DNA of 64,000 nt from Gammaproteobacteria bacterium (GTDB lineage Bacteria > Pseudomonadota > Gammaproteobacteria > SZUA-152): assembly GCA_029882975.1 (NCBI GenBank), contig JAOUJW010000010.1, positions 62,001 through 126,000 on the forward strand. The letters are read 5' to 3'. Of this stretch, positions 61,701 through 64,000 are shown piece by piece. The translations under genes and the position numbers were made by a program. Numbering within the stretch: position 1 is the stretch's first letter; each line of letters begins with the position of its first letter. The notes under the pieces were generated by a model that worked only from the letters and a program-made list of their open reading frames with translations, ran no database searches and was not told the origin of the DNA.

Positions 61701-61844
61701 TTCGTAGTTGTCCGAGCGGTCTTCCCGAAGTATTTTTATAGCAAGCAAACGGTCGGTCTTAGGGTCATAAGCTTCATAGACGTCTGCCATGGAGCCTTTG
61801 CCTATGTGCTCTCTTACTTGATATCTGTTTATTTCCCTAAGCAT
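58722..61844 (-). CDS. Transmembrane serine/threonine protein kinase with duplicated ectodomain, 1040 aa
   Basis: The cytoplasmic N-terminal kinase (about 8-270) has Gly-loop GKGSMADVYEA (15-25), K37, E56, HRDIKPSN (129-136), DFG (150-152) and MSPEQ (177-181). A basic Lys/Asn linker and one membrane helix (about 296-316) follow. The 720-residue outer region holds two tandem related units. Each has a carboxypeptidase-regulatory-like beta segment, a helical part (ITLFSHMSTALAMYL; LTYFTHVAAGLTQYL) and a DISHDGVLDGRSASGQIEF-like motif (DVKHDGLLNGTSANGAVHF in the first). A Pro/Lys/Thr-rich linker separates them, and a final Ig-like segment (LKPAKESLLTGKVAIKATVND) ends the protein. The outer part probably senses an envelope signal. 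The ligand is unknown. Confidence 0.92.
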   Translation of the reverse strand: MLREINRYQVREHIGKGSMADVYEAYDPKTDRLLAIKILREDRSDNYEYLERFFREAKAVGSLSHSNIVSIYDIDEMDKRPFIVMERLKGVPLSDLIKAGRKFNFTEIVTIGTQLALALDYAHNKGIVHRDIKPSNIIIISNSFKVKITDFGIAHFEDPEITMKTRMGDVLGTPQYMSPEQIQGTPVDGRADLFSVGVILYQLITGERPFTGDTIPTLMYKITTLDPKPMNLGPEVPKSMRYVVTKLLSKDPADRYQSGVELAEALKQAMLKKNKEPTAKKNKNNTSNAAPKRRWMLSAAMAASLLAVTFGAFSLFNTVTYSPPATGRIYGMVQSGQLAHSTISVYSFSSAAKNNFDFSRIEKLDKLKANENGVFVLPLNISSETLLLTASTPEKSRQLMAVFNYTEGKEMGVNITLFSHMSTALAMYLSNKYEASAAVARANATVSDFMQIDNILVSKASDVNANSANNPKDNDKFSIIQLATVNLLSKMNNTSTDSKNLIQFSDMVFNDVKHDGLLNGTSANGAVHFGARAFSPRKFREELAESIMEFGRSFENEFAANEYYKIALLVNNSNVELFGTPPSEFKDSPAGRLVAQQQQRIKAIRDKFNQDTKPSATVEPELEPKPVKPAEVVQATPVISRETTQPKSVNKKPKPAVKTITVSGTANIGGFLRNATIRVARLTDTKPHSKFVGKTRTDSNGDYSLNIPDSPDSTIFIAAYGGEYREIMTDQLVRIPSEQMVLSSIINLKNQNEALVNLTYFTHVAAGLTQYLMKRGLTPGKAQNRAYRRMQNVIGFQFMETTPSGRFTDSEHNGLITPELAYGMFNAAISNVTLDLSHALEVKPHTKYTSAGFSQISYQDISHDGVLDGRSASGQIEFAKSNVDTHFYRRAVAQSILAVAQSNVNHTSLKFNQFFTIASNYNDSTDDMFGTQTPTRLDSDGALITKLKPAKESLLTGKVAIKATVNDAVGIDKVSFWLDKTYLGTAKNPLSPSLTFNSKRFPSGIHKLKIDVVNKNGKKTSLAHYVYVNNRIKRNKKSKN

Positions 61845-62410
61845 GTTATTTTCTACCGCTTACCGACTGGTTTATTATCTTGTTTATAGATTTTAATTGG
61901 TTTTTAATTCATAAAAGATGAATTACTGAGTTTTTATATCAGTGACGACAATATTAACTACGTGACGACAATATTAACTACAAAAACCACACACTGCCTG
62001 GAGCCCCTATCAATTATGGACTTATCCATTGAAAAAACTGCCCGAAACAGACAGCCCTGGAATTATCAACTGATTTGCCTAAGAATCCCCCCGCAGCATT
62101 TGTAAATTAGCTAATCATTAGACCTTGTGTCAATAGTTACACACATATTCGGAAATATTAACGGGTTTTAGGGGCAGAATTCCCGCTAAGCGACGTATGT
62201 TTTTGGCGATCAACGATTTAAAGCATTGTTTTGTCAAAAATGTCATGCATCGATTTTGTTGATAAACAATGTAAAGCGGAATTTAGAGAGAGTCTAAATC
62301 GATGTGCGGCGTGTCTTGTGAACGACATGTTTTGAGCGTCATTCGTCAGTTTTATTGTTATTATCGTTTTGTTTGAGTCCGTACCCGCTTAAGGAAAGGT
62401 TGGTGAGATT
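61845..62410. other. Gene-free 566-bp AT-rich region with tandem repeat
   Basis: No convincing frame is found. It lies between the divergently transcribed kinase and the exported protein at 62411, so it must hold both promoters. A perfect tandem 20-bp duplication is at 61942-61981. Several near-palindromic AT-rich words (for example around 62145-62160, ATATTCGGAAATATT) and TTGTGTCAATAG/ACACAC-like stretches are seen, without a clear assignment. Confidence 0.55.
61942..61981. repeat. Tandem duplication of a 20-bp unit
   Basis: The 20-bp unit GTGACGACAATATTAACTAC occurs twice back to back without mismatch, about 100 bp upstream of the kinase start. Confidence 0.95.
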
Positions 62411-62947
62411 ATGATCAGATTATTATTCGCCGCTGCTGTAGTCCTGTTAGTCGACAGTGCTTTTGCTGCATCACTCCCTTTGTCCCCACTACCAACAGGT
62501 GATGGCGATGCCGCATGGGGTATGAATGTGGAGCAATTACAGCAGACTCTGAAGGTGCATAAAGCAACACCGGGCAGTGAGTACAGTTATGCCGATCATG
62601 CAGAAACCAATCCCGATGTTTATGTGCGTAAGGTGTCGGACGGTACTCGCTATGAATATTATTTTTTCAAAGGCGTTTTGTACAAGATCTATATCGTCTA
62701 CAGTAAGAATCGAACCAGTCCCACTTTTTATCGCAGCCTGGTACAGGAAACGGCAGCCCTATACGGCAAACCCAAAGGTCACTATCAAGAAACCGTGTTT
62801 GGAATTCCGGTCACCCATACGGTTTGGGAAGATCAACGCACCAACCTGGATATACGGTCCGGTGCTGGTTTTGTGTATCGAGTATTACAGGACAGGATAG
62901 TCCTCAAGGAAAAGACACTGCAGAAGCAGCGGGAAAACTCGATCTGA
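62411..62947 (+). CDS. Exported protein of unknown function, 178 aa
   Basis: A signal peptide (about residues 1-19, ending DSAFAA) leads into DAAWGMNVEQLQQTLKVHKATPG, a pattern (WG-M-x-x-E-x-L) that occurs in small periplasmic proteins of unknown role. VRKVSDGTRYEYYFFKGVLYKIYIVYSKN and a YGKPKGHYQETVFGIPVTHTVWEDQRTNLDI segment follow, consistent with beta strands. GGTGAG precedes the ATG. The family resembles DUF4124-free, single-domain periplasmic proteins, but I cannot name it. It is convergent with the TROVE gene. Confidence 0.7.
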   Translation: MIRLLFAAAVVLLVDSAFAASLPLSPLPTGDGDAAWGMNVEQLQQTLKVHKATPGSEYSYADHAETNPDVYVRKVSDGTRYEYYFFKGVLYKIYIVYSKNRTSPTFYRSLVQETAALYGKPKGHYQETVFGIPVTHTVWEDQRTNLDIRSGAGFVYRVLQDRIVLKEKTLQKQRENSI

Positions 62948-63066
62948 TATTTGGATAGGGTGTTTAGGGGAGGGAGGGCGCATGGTTTTTGTGTCCGCCC
63001 GCATACACTGGTTTTTCGGTTTTACCGCACTTCCTGGTTTCTGCAACTATATATACGTTTGGGTAG

Positions 63067-63092
63067 AGGGCAGATAGCGCTCTATCTGCCCT
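63067..63092. other. Long inverted repeat between convergent genes
   Basis: The perfect 11-bp stem AGGGCAGATAG/CTATCTGCCCT (63067-63077 and 63082-63092) has a four-base loop and lies just beyond the TROVE gene stop. It lacks a U tract on either strand but may stabilise or terminate both transcripts. Confidence 0.55.
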
Positions 63093-63096
63093 TAAC

Positions 63097-63999
63097 TCAA
63101 ATGTTGGTCTCATACTCTTGCATGAAGCCAATTACAGCTTCGCTGAATCCATCGATATGTACCCATGGACCGTAACCGACACCATTTTTGTAGCTGGCGA
63201 CATTGATCATGTAACCTTTACCTTTTGGAGCAGGAACCGGATCACTGGATTGCTCATCCGTGATGACAATCAAGCGGTCATACTGCAATTGATTCATCCG
63301 AGTAACCGCCTTACCCAGGTAAGTACCTCCACCACCGCTGCGTTTGATCGCGTCGAGCAATGCCAAACCTTTACGACTCGGCATTTCGTACACCTGAGTA
63401 TCAAAAGTATGAACTTCGTAATCCTCAGCGATTCCGGCCACCAATGCTGCCAAAGCGCCGGCTGCATCGATACGGTTTAAATCACTTTTTTGCGAAAGCT
63501 TCCAAGTCATTGAGCCGGAAACATCGATCAATACAACGGTCTTCCCGCGCAAAGGCCGCATTCCGGTTACAGCCAGCTGCATGGCTTTATCAATAGCATG
63601 TTCCCACTTAGGAACCGCATTGGCAGCAGCAACAAATCGAAAAGGCAGGGCTTTGGATCGTTCTGCACCATCTGCAAGCGCTTTGAATACCAACTGCTTA
63701 TCCACATCGGCATCACGCATGTTGCGTAGGTTGCGCAACAAAGCCATGTAACCCAACTTTTTCTCACGCAATAAGCGCTCAAATGTGGATTTCTTATCTT
63801 TACCGGCGGACAAATTCACCTCCCAGGTATCCGCACTGGTTAACGTTCCGTCGATCATTTGCTTCCACACCGCTTCCTGTGCTTTGTCTTTTGGTTTTGC
63901 GTGACACAAAAACAAAGAATCACGCAATTTAACCGTACCGTTACGGTCGTATTTTGCTAATGCATAGGCATTAAATTTATGCCAAGCTCGCGCCAAGCC
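63097..63999 (-). CDS. TROVE/Ro60-like RNA-binding protein (C-terminal part; 5' end outside window)
   Basis: The frame is open through the right edge, so only the last about 300 residues are present. The N-terminal portion (RAWHKFNAYALAKYDRNGTVKLRDSLFLCHAKPKDK ... WEVNLSAGKDKKSTFERLLREKKLGYMALLRNLRNM) matches TROVE HEAT-like repeats, and the C-terminus is a von Willebrand A-like domain with the MIDAS motif DVSGSMTWKLSQ. Ro60 (Rsr in bacteria) is a ring that binds Y RNA and misfolded RNA and works with exonucleases. A Y-like RNA gene would be expected near the other end, outside the window. The convergent exported gene ends about 150 bp away. Confidence 0.88.
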   Translation of the reverse strand, partial: GLARAWHKFNAYALAKYDRNGTVKLRDSLFLCHAKPKDKAQEAVWKQMIDGTLTSADTWEVNLSAGKDKKSTFERLLREKKLGYMALLRNLRNMRDADVDKQLVFKALADGAERSKALPFRFVAAANAVPKWEHAIDKAMQLAVTGMRPLRGKTVVLIDVSGSMTWKLSQKSDLNRIDAAGALAALVAGIAEDYEVHTFDTQVYEMPSRKGLALLDAIKRSGGGGTYLGKAVTRMNQLQYDRLIVITDEQSSDPVPAPKGKGYMINVASYKNGVGYGPWVHIDGFSEAVIGFMQEYETNI

Positions 64000-64000
64000 G

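Noticed and set aside
62951-63175. Small open frame between the exported protein and the TROVE gene
   Set aside because: No start context, and it covers the inverted repeat and the end of the opposite gene.

Overview
The window looks like a chromosomal segment of a free-living gammaproteobacterium. Diagnostic genes are dksA followed by gluQ, smc followed by zipA (an FtsZ anchor largely confined to Gammaproteobacteria), cysZ, mfd, pgi, argS, a DUF6164 protein and a SixA-type phosphatase. Base composition looks intermediate by eye. A CbbY-like phosphatase suggests Calvin-cycle capacity, so an autotrophic or mixotrophic relative of the sulfur-oxidising lineages is plausible, but nothing here fixes the genus. 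I see no integrase, transposase, CRISPR array, rRNA or tRNA.

Layout. 1-4.2 kb: tail of a c-type cytochrome/peroxidase-like protein, an unknown protein, then a metallophosphoesterase translationally coupled to a Ser/Thr kinase-UspA fusion. 4.2-7.8 kb (minus): dksA, gluQ, acs. 8-13.2 kb: cbbY, an aminotransferase, a DUF5658-like membrane protein, and a minus-strand queF/sugar kinase/cysZ run. 13.4-22.8 kb: smc, zipA, mfd and a pentapeptide-repeat potassium channel. 22.9-33 kb: M20 peptidase, thioesterase, a paralogous pair of envelope proteins, a Tat-exported PhoX-like protein coupled to an FtsH-type protease, argS, an alpha/beta hydrolase and a cold-shock protein. 33-39.8 kb: DUF4395-rhodanese, an ODP-like diiron protein, PBP7-like peptidase, glutamate dehydrogenase and membrane proteins.

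39.8-40.25 kb is the most unusual stretch. A gene-free region holds three spaced hairpin pairs which, read on the minus strand, look like three sibling small RNAs. Each has a 5' hairpin, a C-rich unpaired linker and a GC-rich terminator with a U-rich tail, and each is preceded by a related 33-nt promoter-like block.

40.3-53.6 kb carries housekeeping and accessory genes: MazG-like, pentapeptide, TrpD2-like/Rieske, pgi, DUF3943, GST, DnaJ-related, DksA/TraR-like, amidase, TlpA-like, a lysozyme-like protein and a spermidine synthase-like methyltransferase. 53.6-58.2 kb: a macro-domain-like protein apparently starting at ATT, a 22-residue membrane peptide, and an arsR-pstS-pstC-pstA-pstB operon in which pstC is frameshifted. 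58.2-61.9 kb: a large transmembrane Ser/Thr kinase with a duplicated ectodomain, overlapped by sixA whose only plausible start is also ATT. The right edge cuts a TROVE/Ro60-like gene.

Regulatory phosphorylation is a theme: two eukaryotic-type kinases each sit tightly beside a phosphatase gene (a metallophosphoesterase, and SixA). All functions are inferred from sequence motifs; no database search was run.
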